This document shows, piece after piece, positions 8,323 through 15,825 of a DNA stretch of 19,733 nt. Below the pieces are notes generated by a model. It searched no databases, was not told where the DNA came from, and saw nothing but the letters and a program-made list of their open reading frames with translations. The stretch spans positions 1-19,733 of the forward strand of contig JAATVR010000273.1 in the NCBI GenBank assembly GCA_014523665.1, given 5' to 3'. The position numbers and the translations under genes were made by a program. This DNA is from Nitrososphaerales archaeon TH526. GTDB lineage: Archaea > Thermoproteota > Nitrososphaeria > Nitrososphaerales > Nitrososphaeraceae. How positions within the stretch are numbered: position 1 is the stretch's first letter; each line of letters starts with the position of its first letter.

Positions 8323-8362
8323 AAAGCTATTCTTCATCCTGTAAAGCTATTCTTTATCCTGT
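8323..8362. repeat. 20-bp tandem duplication, two units
   Basis: Two adjacent 20-bp units beginning AAAGCTATTCTT differ by one base (C/T at position 13 of the unit). This is probably a slippage duplication. Confidence 0.7.
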
Positions 8363-8458
8363 AAAATGAAGGACGTACTCTGATTCTTGCCCGATTTTTT
8401 ATCCAAAATAGTGATTTTCCCCCCTCATATCATCAAAAAGATGTTAACAATGGGTGTA

Positions 8459-9007
8459 TTATCGCAGCCAATCAATAGGAATGTCTTGATAGAGACCGTT
8501 TGGCAGAACTCTTCGAATTGAAATTGGCAAAGCTCTTAATTCTAACTCGGCCACCGCGAGGGATATCGAGTCTTTAATTCTACCAGGGATTGCGATGAGG
8601 CTAGGAGCTCCGAGGGAAAGCTGTAGCGATCTTGCTCCGGTAATTCTTGCCTTTTCAAATCGCGTAAGAGTCTGCGGACCAATCATGATTTCAGTTGACG
8701 GGCCGGAAATCTCTTGGAGGTGGAATTCAATTTCATCATACGTAACGACCTCGTCTTTTGGCCTCGTGCTTAAAGAAGGCTCTTCCATGGACTCTCCTTT
8801 TGCTCCGCCCATTGTGTTACTTTCAACTGATTTTGCCAAGACTTTAGCGGCTTTCTTTTTAGTCGTGTCTGCCTCTGTTTTAGTGCCTGACGTTGAGGGT
8901 TTCTTACTCTTTGGCACTCCTGACGTGGATGACTTCTGTTTCTTTTTAGAGGTTTCTTTTTTCGTCGAAGACTGTTTTTTAGGAGACTCTTTAAGTACCA
9001 AGAACAA
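8459..9007 (-). CDS. rpo6: DNA-directed RNA polymerase subunit Rpo6/RpoK with long basic N-terminal tail
   Basis: 182 aa. The C-terminal 75 residues are a clear archaeal Rpb6/omega homologue: LTRFEKARITGARSLQLSLG at 114-133, then AVAELELRALPISIRRVLPNG at 151-171. This subunit clamps the largest RNA polymerase subunit and is needed for assembly. Archaeal RpoK is usually 55-100 aa. Here about 100 extra residues precede the domain: a Lys/Ser/Thr-rich low-complexity tail (1-70), then an acidic stretch (75-105). The chosen start is a TTG at 9007, because an in-frame stop lies 11 codons upstream and a TATA-like run (about 9024-9035) sits at leaderless distance. An internal ATG at 8812 (Met66, MGGAK) would still give a complete Rpo6 of 117 aa and is a real alternative. 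Confidence 0.88.
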   Translation of the reverse strand: MFLVLKESPKKQSSTKKETSKKKQKSSTSGVPKSKKPSTSGTKTEADTTKKKAAKVLAKSVESNTMGGAKGESMEEPSLSTRPKDEVVTYDEIEFHLQEISGPSTEIMIGPQTLTRFEKARITGARSLQLSLGAPSLIAIPGRIKDSISLAVAELELRALPISIRRVLPNGLYQDIPIDWLR

Positions 9008-9182
9008 AGCAAAGGGGAAATAAATATATAATTAAATGTTCCGAATGTCCTGGAGTAGTTATAAATGGATGTAAATAAACGTTTTCCTTAGTGACGTATG
9101 TTTTCGCACGGGAAACATTTCAGTTAGGCTATAAATGGCCTGTAGTATTCCTGTGGATCTTCCACAATAAGTTGATGCTAAC

Positions 9183-9192
9183 TTAATATTTT
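9183..9192 (+). promoter_or_regulatory. TATA box for cyclophilin-like gene
   Basis: TTAATATTTT is centred about 29 nt before the ATG at 9217, giving a near-leaderless mRNA. Confidence 0.45.
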
Positions 9193-9216
9193 GGTTATGA
9201 ATTTTAGAAGTATAGA

Positions 9217-9609
9217 ATGGGCAGTAACGAGAAAAACGACCTGAAATCAGTTTCTAGGTTAAATGTTTTGCTCGATATGCGGGGACTGGGAACAATTGAA
9301 TATGAACTCGTCAGACACCTCGCACCTTTTACTATCAACAGAGTTTTCAATGCATTACCAATCTCTGATACTGTACATTTTTACGACAATAAATTTGTGT
9401 ATATTCAAACGAAGCTTCAGGTAGGAGCCGAAAAACCAAGAACCTCATTTAAGCCTGGAGATTTGGCTTTTCTAACCAATTCATCGTCAATATGCTTCTT
9501 CCTTCAAGAGTGTAGTGTCACACCTATGAATCCAATGGGAATGGCTAAATCAAGCATAAACCTTCTCAGTGGAATTAAGGTCGGCAGTATCATGACCTTA
9601 AAGAAATAA
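9217..9609 (+). CDS. Cyclophilin-like (DUF369/TM1367-type) protein
   Basis: 130 aa. After a 15-residue polar lead, the protein reads as an all-beta cyclophilin-like barrel. The most diagnostic stretch is FKPGDLAFLTNSSSICFFLQ (80-99), matching the family pattern of a GD-x-(A/G)-(Y/F) strand, a turn, then (I/L)C(I/F)FF. The C-terminal SGIKVGSIMTLKK matches the closing G-x-(I/L) strand. TM1367-like proteins share the cyclophilin fold but lack proven prolyl isomerase activity; their biological role is unknown. Typical family length is about 120 aa, so this copy is full length. It is divergent from rpo6 and convergent with eS25. The fold call rests on motif memory, not an alignment. Confidence 0.7.
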   Translation: MGSNEKNDLKSVSRLNVLLDMRGLGTIEYELVRHLAPFTINRVFNALPISDTVHFYDNKFVYIQTKLQVGAEKPRTSFKPGDLAFLTNSSSICFFLQECSVTPMNPMGMAKSSINLLSGIKVGSIMTLKK

Positions 9610-9658
9610 CACGTTGAATTTCGCCTGCTTCAGGCAATCTAATTGGCAGTTATTCTAC

Positions 9659-9994
9659 CTATTGGACAAATTGATATATTCGATGTCCGCTATATCCGCC
9701 AGCGAGTTTAACCGAACCTTTGGTCTCCATGTTTCTTATAAAAGAATTAGCGACAGATATCTTTACCCCTAGATTTCTCGCCAGCGCCTGGATCGTGATG
9801 GCTTTCATATTCTGCAATGCCTTCCTTCCTGCCGTCTCCTCAATTGCGACAGAAAGTTTCTGCTTGCTCCCCATTGATTTTTTTGAATCTTCTTTCTTCT
9901 GGGTCTGAGATTGAGCCTGATTGGAGCCTGATGCTGGGTTAGAATCCTTATTTTTCGCGCTTGAGCCTACTGGTCTCTTTTTTGCACCGCCCAT
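9659..9994 (-). CDS. rps25e: 30S ribosomal protein eS25
   Basis: 111 aa. Residues 1-50 are a Lys/Ser/Gln-rich disordered tail beginning MGGAKKRP, as in other archaeal eS25 proteins. Residues 55-111 form the winged-helix core: ALQNMKAITIQALARNLGVKISVANSFIRNMETKGSVKLAGGYSGHRIYQ. This is the conserved eS25 pattern of an IT..LA..L segment, an SVA...IR..E.KG segment and a terminal R-I-Y. eS25 is a small-subunit head protein of archaea and eukaryotes, absent from bacteria. The ATG start is supported by a TATA box centred about 26 nt upstream. Confidence 0.93.
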   Translation of the reverse strand: MGGAKKRPVGSSAKNKDSNPASGSNQAQSQTQKKEDSKKSMGSKQKLSVAIEETAGRKALQNMKAITIQALARNLGVKISVANSFIRNMETKGSVKLAGGYSGHRIYQFVQ

Positions 9995-10015
9995 GGAAAT
10001 CCAACCTGTATCTGT

Positions 10016-10024
10016 TTAATATAA
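10016..10024 (-). promoter_or_regulatory. TATA box for eS25 gene
   Basis: On the minus strand TTATATTAA is centred about 26 nt before the ATG at 9994, giving a leaderless transcript. Confidence 0.6.
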
Positions 10025-10505
10025 GTTATACGTCGATCTGAGACGGAGTCTATTGTCTGACCAAAGTTCTCAAGTAAATAACCCTTGATCTATCATAGAT
10101 TCAAATCAGGAATCCTCTAGGGAAAAATTATTCTGTTTAGGATATCTTGGTCTGGTCAATATTTCAAATGATCCTATATTTCATTGATGTATATATCACG
10201 TGTGCACATTGTTTACATGGAAAGTCCTCCAATCCAAGATAAACCATTACCAATTGATCTTGGAATCTTTTCCGGCGACTGATTACATAGGCTCGACGTT
10301 TAGGGTTAACATCCTGTAAGCTCAGAATCCGATTTTACAAGGTATTGTTTTCCAAGAATTGCAATCGACTAATCGACATCATCGTTGGAACTCAACTATG
10401 AAGGCTCATCACCCCCCTCATCCTTCAGTTGCACAAGAGTCAAGCTAAATTCTTGGATTTTGCCGCCTTCTCTCTGTACCGACCTGGTCTTAGTCTAGTA
10501 CAATT

Positions 10506-10634
10506 GTGGATACTTTAGCTGGATCATTTCAGTTTCCAAGGCAAGGAAGAGGGAAGACATTTTCAATGATTTCTATTGTATTTATAGCATCTTTTTTGTT
10601 TATTGCAGTCTGTTACCCCTTTTGGATGCAATAA
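10506..10634 (+). CDS. Candidate 42-aa single-span membrane microprotein
   Basis: GTG 10506 to TAA 10632-10634. A polar/basic N-terminus (FQFPRQGRGKTF) is followed by one hydrophobic helix (SIVFIASFLFIAVCYPFW), a positive-inside arrangement. No good TATA or Shine-Dalgarno site was seen. Chance ORF is a serious alternative. Confidence 0.25.
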   Translation: MDTLAGSFQFPRQGRGKTFSMISIVFIASFLFIAVCYPFWMQ

Positions 10635-10693
10635 TACGCAGAATGGCTGAATGATAGATATCCTTGGCACAAGTTAAAAAATATCCAGCCGAT

Positions 10694-10813
10694 TCACCTT
10701 CCGTGGTCAAACAAAATTGTCCGAACCCCAAAGGTAAGAACAAGCGTTCGCATTTCAGCTAAAGTGACAGCTGTAATGCCGATTCCCATTCTGCGAACTA
10801 TGTCTACGGCCAT
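10694..10813 (-). CDS. Candidate 39-aa microprotein of unknown function
   Basis: ATG 10813 to TGA 10694-10696 on the minus strand encodes MAVDIVRRMGIGITAVTLAE and 19 further residues. GGAG lies 5 nt before the ATG, and TTTATAA (10841-10847) is about 30 nt upstream, so promoter and start context are better than chance. The first half resembles a helix-strand unit; AVDIVRRM loosely recalls the AVD...R stretch of Alba proteins, but I would not assign that family. Confidence 0.35.
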   Translation of the reverse strand: MAVDIVRRMGIGITAVTLAEMRTLVLTFGVRTILFDHGR

Positions 10814-11397
10814 GATTACTCCAGCTAGTAGTGTATACCATTATAAATATCGTAGTGGACAAAAGTCCGTGTCTGTGGGGATGTAAGCGACAAGCGAAGT
10901 TTCCATAAATTCAAAAAACTAAACAGCCACAAGACGAATATATAGGTCGCCAGATGGAATTCACCGTGCATGTAGACTCGAAGACAGTCTTCCAAATTAT
11001 TCTGATACCGCAATTACATGATAGTAATCAGTCACTACATCAGGTACTGCTGTCTTTCCTGGATGTCTGTCGTTTGCCAAATTCTAAATGATGTTTTACT
11101 CTATCTGAGACACCTAAGACGCCTAAGGTACATAATGATCGGTTAAGTTGATTATCACAAGACAATTTTATACTAGGCCCTCAACCTGAGAGCTGAGCGA
11201 GTTAAAAAAACAATTCACAATGGTATTATACACATCTCTGATTCGCGGGCATGGTAAATTATGTACTACTCTACTTCTAAATACATTTTGATCTGAACAT
11301 TAGTAGCTTGGGCGAAGACCCAGCGGCAATCTCACTAAAGGCAGAATAGAAATTGGATAGCCAAAATCAATTTTTCTTCAAATTAATCTGAAGAGTC

Positions 11398-12546
11398 TTA
11401 CTCTTTATGCAACGGTCGTACTATTACAGACATCTTGAAAGTTGACAAGATGTCCTTACATCTATTCCTTATGGTTACTTCTGTAATCCCCGCAAAAGTT
11501 GAAATCTCCATTTGTAACAAGCTTACCCCCAAGAGGACCGACGCAAGATATATGTAAGCTGCTGCAAGTCCATGTGGCGATTTACCGTCTGCCAAGAGAT
11601 GATCATTTGTCTTGTGAGCTATATCGATGGCCAGCCTTTCAACCTTAGTATCAATCTTTGCCATATTGGCTAATTTAGAGATATACTGATCTATTGCCGC
11701 AGCTACAGGATATGTATCGTGTTGCAAGACCGAAAGAGTCGGAGTCCGGGTTACAACAGGAAGCAAGGCCCGCTCTGCTATATTGGCTCGTGGTAAATTA
11801 TCATATCTGCGTGACTCCCCATAAGAATATGGGCTTATCCTGGGCTTTTCTGATAGATTCTCGAAATGCCGACTCTCGTATCTTGGTCGGATATCGGATT
11901 CAGTAAACGTTCCCATATCCATAACCATGGATCTATAGTATTTGGAGGCTAATCTAGTATTTGCTCTGGATTTTTCCCCTGAGCCTATTGGATTAACAAT
12001 TTCTTCAAGCGATCTCACTACATTGCATTTCTTGCAAGCAAGATAGATCGTAGCTGCTGCGATACAAATCACGGATTTTCCTTTTGCTTCGCTCCGATTT
12101 TCGAAGAGACGATAGAACATTGCAGCAGTTTCAGTGATGGTCTTAGGAAGGGAAAGAAGCGAACATATTTCGTTAATCTTGTACAAGACGTTTGAGAGTC
12201 TCCTTTCCTTTGGAGAGGCAACCCTGATGCGGGATTGCCATTTTCTCATAGTATTCATTTGTTCTGCAATTGCATAATCTATATTTTTGCCGCTGTAATC
12301 TTTCGAACTATACCCGATCTCTGTCCTTAGACCATAATCATGCAAGGAATAACTTGTATGGCCACTTGCTCGAGTCAACTTGCTTTTTTCTTCAAAATCA
12401 TTAGAATGAGACTCTGGGCCGTAGTCGTTTATCTGATCCATAACAACACATCCACACCTTTCACAAATGTACTCGCCTTTGCTTTGGTCATGTATCAACC
12501 GAGAATTGCATTCGGGACAAATCGTACAATAGTCTATACTAGTCAT
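11398..12546 (-). CDS. tfb: Transcription initiation factor B (TFB), divergent, with linker insertion
   Basis: 382 aa. An N-terminal zinc ribbon (C10, C13, C28, C31; C-x2-C-x14-C-x2-C) is followed by a B-reader/linker region (40-110). Cyclin repeat 1 is about 113-212 (SVICIAAATIYLACKKCNV). Cyclin repeat 2 is about 279-375 and carries the signature GKSPHGLAAAYIYLA. TFB recruits RNA polymerase to TBP-bound TATA/BRE promoters. Usual length is about 300 aa. The excess is a polar, Arg/Tyr/Ser-rich insert of roughly 55-60 residues (about 213-275) between the cyclin repeats. Thaumarchaeota often encode several TFBs, so this is probably a specialised paralogue rather than the main factor. The ATG start at 12546 places the zinc ribbon correctly. 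Confidence 0.92.
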   Translation of the reverse strand: MTSIDYCTICPECNSRLIHDQSKGEYICERCGCVVMDQINDYGPESHSNDFEEKSKLTRASGHTSYSLHDYGLRTEIGYSSKDYSGKNIDYAIAEQMNTMRKWQSRIRVASPKERRLSNVLYKINEICSLLSLPKTITETAAMFYRLFENRSEAKGKSVICIAAATIYLACKKCNVVRSLEEIVNPIGSGEKSRANTRLASKYYRSMVMDMGTFTESDIRPRYESRHFENLSEKPRISPYSYGESRRYDNLPRANIAERALLPVVTRTPTLSVLQHDTYPVAAAIDQYISKLANMAKIDTKVERLAIDIAHKTNDHLLADGKSPHGLAAAYIYLASVLLGVSLLQMEISTFAGITEVTIRNRCKDILSTFKMSVIVRPLHKE

Positions 12547-12788
12547 ACTCGATTAGTTACACCTGATCCAATTCGCCTTTCCTGACCCTGCTCTAAACCC
12601 GAGTCATGCGTACCATGAACAGGATTTCTCGCATGATTAGATCTTGAATTTACAACCATTGATTTCTGAAAATTTGCAGATAAATCATTTTCCACCATTT
12701 TTTTGGTGATCCAAATTATGTGAGCATACCCAACCACCTTGATCGTCAGAACGCAGAAGCCGGCATTATATTTATTTGAAATGGTCAT
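12543..12788 (-). CDS. Candidate 81-aa ORF overlapping the TFB start by 4 nt
   Basis: ATG 12788 to TGA 12543-12545, with the stop overlapping the TFB ATG in an ATGA arrangement as in translationally coupled pairs. The protein has a moderately hydrophobic N-terminus (residues 11-27) and a polar, Asn/Ser/Arg-rich C-terminus, and matches no family I know. A TATA-like AT-rich run lies at about 12795-12806. It may instead be a long TFB leader with a chance ORF. Confidence 0.3.
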   Translation of the reverse strand: MTISNKYNAGFCVLTIKVVGYAHIIWITKKMVENDLSANFQKSMVVNSRSNHARNPVHGTHDSGLEQGQERRIGSGVTNRV

Positions 12789-13010
12789 AAGTATTTATTT
12801 TAATTGGAAACTTTTGTAGATACAATTCACGATTGAATATCTAACTTAAAAGCGGTCGTAGGTTATATTTTGTCATTCCATGCGATAAAATTTGACACTA
12901 ATGCTTAATTGCGAAATGGCCAAAATGGGTTGTGCATTGCCGTCTGATAAGTAAATTGGAAATCACTACGAGTCGCTTTAGAGTCATAATTCGGCGGGAG
13001 ACTAAATGAG
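12789..13010. other. Divergent intergenic region upstream of TFB and small membrane protein
   Basis: AT-rich, with promoter-like sequence for the minus strand near 12795-12806 and no further recognisable element. GGGAG at 12994-12998 lies somewhat far (12 nt) from the ATG at 13011. Confidence 0.35.
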
Positions 13011-13229
13011 ATGTCAAGGGGACTCGTCATTTTATTGTTCTGGGTTATGGGCTTCTCAATTGGGTTCGCGGGATATCTGGTGTTGCCAGACATTGCTAAA
13101 TGGTTAGGGCAGGCTATGCCAGGCATAATAGATCACGAAACTGTAGGCGCGCTAGTAGCTGGAATAGTTGGTTCTGCCATAAGTACTTTGACAATCGTCA
13201 GGTGGGCTAACAGATCGACAGTTTACTAA
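13011..13229 (+). CDS. Small two-helix membrane protein, unknown function
   Basis: 72 aa. Two predicted membrane helices (about 5-27 and 45-63) are joined by a short loop (KWLGQAMPGIIDHET). Both helices are Gly-rich, suggesting tight packing or oligomerisation. The C-terminus is short and basic. The sequence pattern is convincingly protein-like. An alternative start is ATG 13006, in another frame and not open. It lies 114 bp before the egtB-like gene on the same strand, but egtB has its own TATA box, so a functional link is not implied. No family recognised. Confidence 0.65.
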   Translation: MSRGLVILLFWVMGFSIGFAGYLVLPDIAKWLGQAMPGIIDHETVGALVAGIVGSAISTLTIVRWANRSTVY

Positions 13230-13313
13230 CCTTCGATTCAGACCCCTTTATCTGATAATGCAAAATAAAAAACCAGCCGTTTTTCAGTAATGAGGGGCAT
13301 TGGTTAAGATCGA

Positions 13314-13320
13314 TTTATAA
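13314..13320 (+). promoter_or_regulatory. TATA box for egtB-like gene (leaderless)
   Basis: TTTATAA is centred 27 nt before the GTG at 13344, consistent with a leaderless mRNA and supporting that start. Confidence 0.6.
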
Positions 13321-13343
13321 ATGATATTTCTATATGTTATTAG

Positions 13344-14711
13344 GTGACGCAGGTCCTTCATGATTCGCTAGAATCAATAACAAAAGAATTTAGGTCCACT
13401 AGACGGACTACCCTTGATATATTCTCTCAGCTTAGGCAAGAAGATGCAGTAGTTCAAGCAAGCGATTTTGGAAGCCCACCGAATTGGCATTTGGCCCATG
13501 TTAGCTGGTTCTACCAAAAAGTCCTAGAGAAACATGGAGTGAAAATTTCGCTGCCTGAAGAAATTAACTTGGCCTACCTGAATTCATACTATCAAAAATA
13601 TGATTTTATACTAAGCAAACCGCAGAGAGGAAGATTTCCAAGACCCACAATCAGACAGACCTTGCAATATCGATCGCTTGTTGACAAGGAAGTTGTAAAA
13701 TTTCTGAAGCAAGGGAATATTAATTATCATGACGATGCCTACTATGACATAAAGCTAGCCAATCAACATGAAATGCAGCATCAGGAGCTTATGATTTACG
13801 ACCTACAGTATTACTTCAATCGTTTCATTGATCCGAATGATAATTTTCGTCCTTCAAGTATGAAATCATTCGAAGCACGAGAAGATTCTTTCAATAATAC
13901 TACTAATGTTCACGATTTACATCCTTCGATGGTCAAGATCCCTGGAGGAATCTACAGCCTTGGTTATCCAAGTGATCAATTCTGTTATGACAATGAGCTT
14001 CCAGAACACAAAGTCTATCTTGAGAATTACCTGATAGATACATTTCCGGTAACCAACGGAGACTATCAGCGATTTATGGATGACGCCGGATATGATGATT
14101 ATAACCTATGGTTGGCTGACGGATGGGATTTGGTTAGAGAGCAAGATTGGAATGCTCCTCTCTATTGGACTTATGAAAAGGGAGAAGGATGTTGGATGAA
14201 AAAGGATTTTAGAGGCAATATTAAGATAAATCCGAAAGAACCGGTCGTAAATGTAAGCTTTTACGAGGCACATGCATATGCCAGATGGGCGGGAAAACGG
14301 CTTCCCACGGAGGCAGAGTGGGAGAAGGCTGCTAGCTGGAATGAGGACTTGCAGCGCAAAAGTTTGTACCCATGGGGAGAGGACATGGCCGTTCACAAGT
14401 ACGCAAACGTTCTTGAGTCGAACAATTGGGCACCCTCTCGAATCGGAACGTACGAGCAAGGAAGGAGCTACTTTGGCTGCTTTCAAATGATAGGGGACGT
14501 GTGGGAATGGACCTCCTCAGAGTATGGTTTGTATCCACGATTCAAGTCGAAATTTTCAGAGTATACTGACAAGTGGTCCGTTAACCAAAAGGTTCTTAGA
14601 GGTGGATCATTTGCCACACCATGGTTGCAAATCAGAAACACCTATAGAAACTATTTCAGACCGAATGAACGAATACTTTTTTCAGGCTTTAGGTGCGCTG
14701 CAGACCCCTAA
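13344..14711 (+). CDS. egtB: EgtB-like ergothioneine biosynthesis sulfoxide synthase
   Basis: 455 aa with the two-domain EgtB layout. A DinB-like four-helix domain (about 1-165) supplies the iron-binding histidines: H52 in WHLAH, and H142 and H146 in NQHEMQHQEL. The family block YLNSYYQKYDF...RGRFPRPT lies between them. A formylglycine-generating-enzyme-like domain (about 196-455) starts at MVKIPGGIYSLG and ends RNYFRPNERILFSGFRCA, including KRLPTEAEWEKAA and the core GDVWEWT. EgtB is a non-haem iron oxygenase that couples hercynine (trimethylhistidine) to a cysteine-containing thiol, giving a sulfoxide. Whether this copy uses cysteine or gamma-glutamylcysteine cannot be read here. It converges on egtD with a 36-bp gap. 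No egtA, egtC or egtE is in the window. Confidence 0.88.
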   Translation: MTQVLHDSLESITKEFRSTRRTTLDIFSQLRQEDAVVQASDFGSPPNWHLAHVSWFYQKVLEKHGVKISLPEEINLAYLNSYYQKYDFILSKPQRGRFPRPTIRQTLQYRSLVDKEVVKFLKQGNINYHDDAYYDIKLANQHEMQHQELMIYDLQYYFNRFIDPNDNFRPSSMKSFEAREDSFNNTTNVHDLHPSMVKIPGGIYSLGYPSDQFCYDNELPEHKVYLENYLIDTFPVTNGDYQRFMDDAGYDDYNLWLADGWDLVREQDWNAPLYWTYEKGEGCWMKKDFRGNIKINPKEPVVNVSFYEAHAYARWAGKRLPTEAEWEKAASWNEDLQRKSLYPWGEDMAVHKYANVLESNNWAPSRIGTYEQGRSYFGCFQMIGDVWEWTSSEYGLYPRFKSKFSEYTDKWSVNQKVLRGGSFATPWLQIRNTYRNYFRPNERILFSGFRCAADP

Positions 14712-14747
14712 ACTTTCGAATCCCATCCATGGTCACATTTAGTATTC

Positions 14748-15743
14748 CTAATTGTCCGCAACCATCAAACTAACACAATACAAATTATCATGATCAAGAA
14801 AATTTTCTGCAATTCTAAATCCTGAACGCTCAATAATATTCCTCATCGCTTCTAATGTAAATTTATACGAATTTTCTGTATGTATTCTTTCATTCACAAT
14901 GAAGGAAAATGATCTCCTTAGGCTATTCACATATACTTCGTGTGTTGTTTTCGAGATCAGATTCATCTCTATTCTATGGTGTTCGGTATTGTAAAATGCC
15001 AAATGACGAAAATTAGTCAGACTGAATTCCCCTCCTAGCTCGCGATTTATTCGGGAAAGTAGATTAAGGTTAAATGCGGCAGTAAACCCCAGTCGATCGT
15101 TGTATGCATCTTCAAGCACTTTAACATCCTTCTGAAGGTCAAATCCTAAAAGTAAGAAATCGCCTGCTTGCATGCTCTCTCTTAATGAAATCAGAAATTC
15201 AACAGCTTCCTGGTATTCAAAATTACCAATAGTAGAGCCTAGGAAAAGTACAAATTTCTTTTCAGGCATTGTTACATTTCTAGCAGAAATATTGCAAGCC
15301 TCCCGGATCCCCTCTGAATAATCGGCAGCTATTCCAAAAGTATCGAGCCGAGTGAACTCGCGATTGAGGTCATGTGTAGTCTTCAAGAGAATTTCTTGAG
15401 AAACATCAATAGGAAGGTAGAAAACACGCTTTTGTATTTCAAGTAAGGTGGAAAGCAAGATCCTCGTCTTTGCTGAATTACCACTCCCTAGTTCGACGAC
15501 GGTTACATCACCATTCATAAATTTGAAAATACGGTGCCCGAATCTCTTCAGAATCCCTGTTTCTGTCCTGAAAGGGTAGTATTCTGGTTGGTCACATATT
15601 CTCTCATAAAGTCTAGATCCTATTTGATCATAAAGATATCTTGGCTTGATCCATTTCTTATTTGTCTCCTCAGAAAGCCCATCAACTATATCCCTGGCAA
15701 GATGCTCGACTAAGGAGATATTACGCGAAACGAATGGCTGCAT
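14748..15743 (-). CDS. egtD: EgtD-like L-histidine N-alpha-methyltransferase
   Basis: 331 aa, the family's normal size. Diagnostic blocks are PRYLYDQIGSRLYERIC...PEYYPFRTE (34-61), the SAM-binding VELGSGNSAKT (83-93), PIDVSQEIL (111-119) and FLGSTIGNF (167-175). Residues matching the histidine-binding positions described for mycobacterial EgtD are present: Y56, N174, and E290/S292 in the TENS motif. The enzyme trimethylates histidine to hercynine with SAM, the first step of ergothioneine synthesis. The next step is supplied by the converging egtB-like gene. The start ATG has GAGG about 8 nt upstream. It lies 82 bp after the TIM-barrel gene on the same strand and may be read with it or from its own promoter. 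Confidence 0.9.
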   Translation of the reverse strand: MQPFVSRNISLVEHLARDIVDGLSEETNKKWIKPRYLYDQIGSRLYERICDQPEYYPFRTETGILKRFGHRIFKFMNGDVTVVELGSGNSAKTRILLSTLLEIQKRVFYLPIDVSQEILLKTTHDLNREFTRLDTFGIAADYSEGIREACNISARNVTMPEKKFVLFLGSTIGNFEYQEAVEFLISLRESMQAGDFLLLGFDLQKDVKVLEDAYNDRLGFTAAFNLNLLSRINRELGGEFSLTNFRHLAFYNTEHHRIEMNLISKTTHEVYVNSLRRSFSFIVNERIHTENSYKFTLEAMRNIIERSGFRIAENFLDHDNLYCVSLMVADN

Positions 15744-15825
15744 TTCTAATCCTCGTTCGTATAGATTGCATTATTAGGTTCATAAATAAGTTGTGAAAAA
15801 AATGAACGGCTTCTTCGAGGCAATG

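Larger units (their letters stand above)
7734..8458. other. 725-bp intergenic region with hairpin and short tandem repeat
   Basis: No coding sequence recognised on either strand. It contains a 10-bp-stem hairpin (7913-7938) and a two-unit 20-bp tandem repeat (8323-8362). The rest is AT-rich without recognisable structure. Confidence 0.5.
9995..11397. other. 1.4-kb gene-poor region with small ORF candidates and coding remnants
   Basis: No long gene. It contains a 21-codon plus-strand ORF (ATG 10217 to stop 10280-10282) with TATATAT about 25 nt upstream, a 42-codon hydrophobic ORF (10506-10634, +) and a 39-codon minus ORF (10694-10813). A protein-like minus-strand stretch without a start lies at 10399-10494. 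A bulged GC-rich hairpin (11306-11324) lies beyond the TFB stop. I found no tRNA. Confidence 0.45.

Noticed and set aside
8595..9023. 142-codon plus-strand ORF across the rpo6 locus
   Set aside because: It is the antisense shadow of rpo6, whose Rpb6 domain is unmistakable.
10825..11013. 62-codon minus-strand ORF
   Set aside because: It overlaps the promoter of the 39-aa candidate, has an unnatural composition (many Trp, Leu and Arg without a pattern) and no start context. Judged random.
11100..11160. ATGATG...CTGA pattern suggesting a C/D box sRNA
   Set aside because: Only loose C and D box matches, without a convincing second box pair or terminal stem. Expected by chance in AT-rich DNA.
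14106..14538. Several ORFs in other frames inside egtB
   Set aside because: All lie within a gene with clear FGE-domain motifs; they are shadows of its codon pattern.
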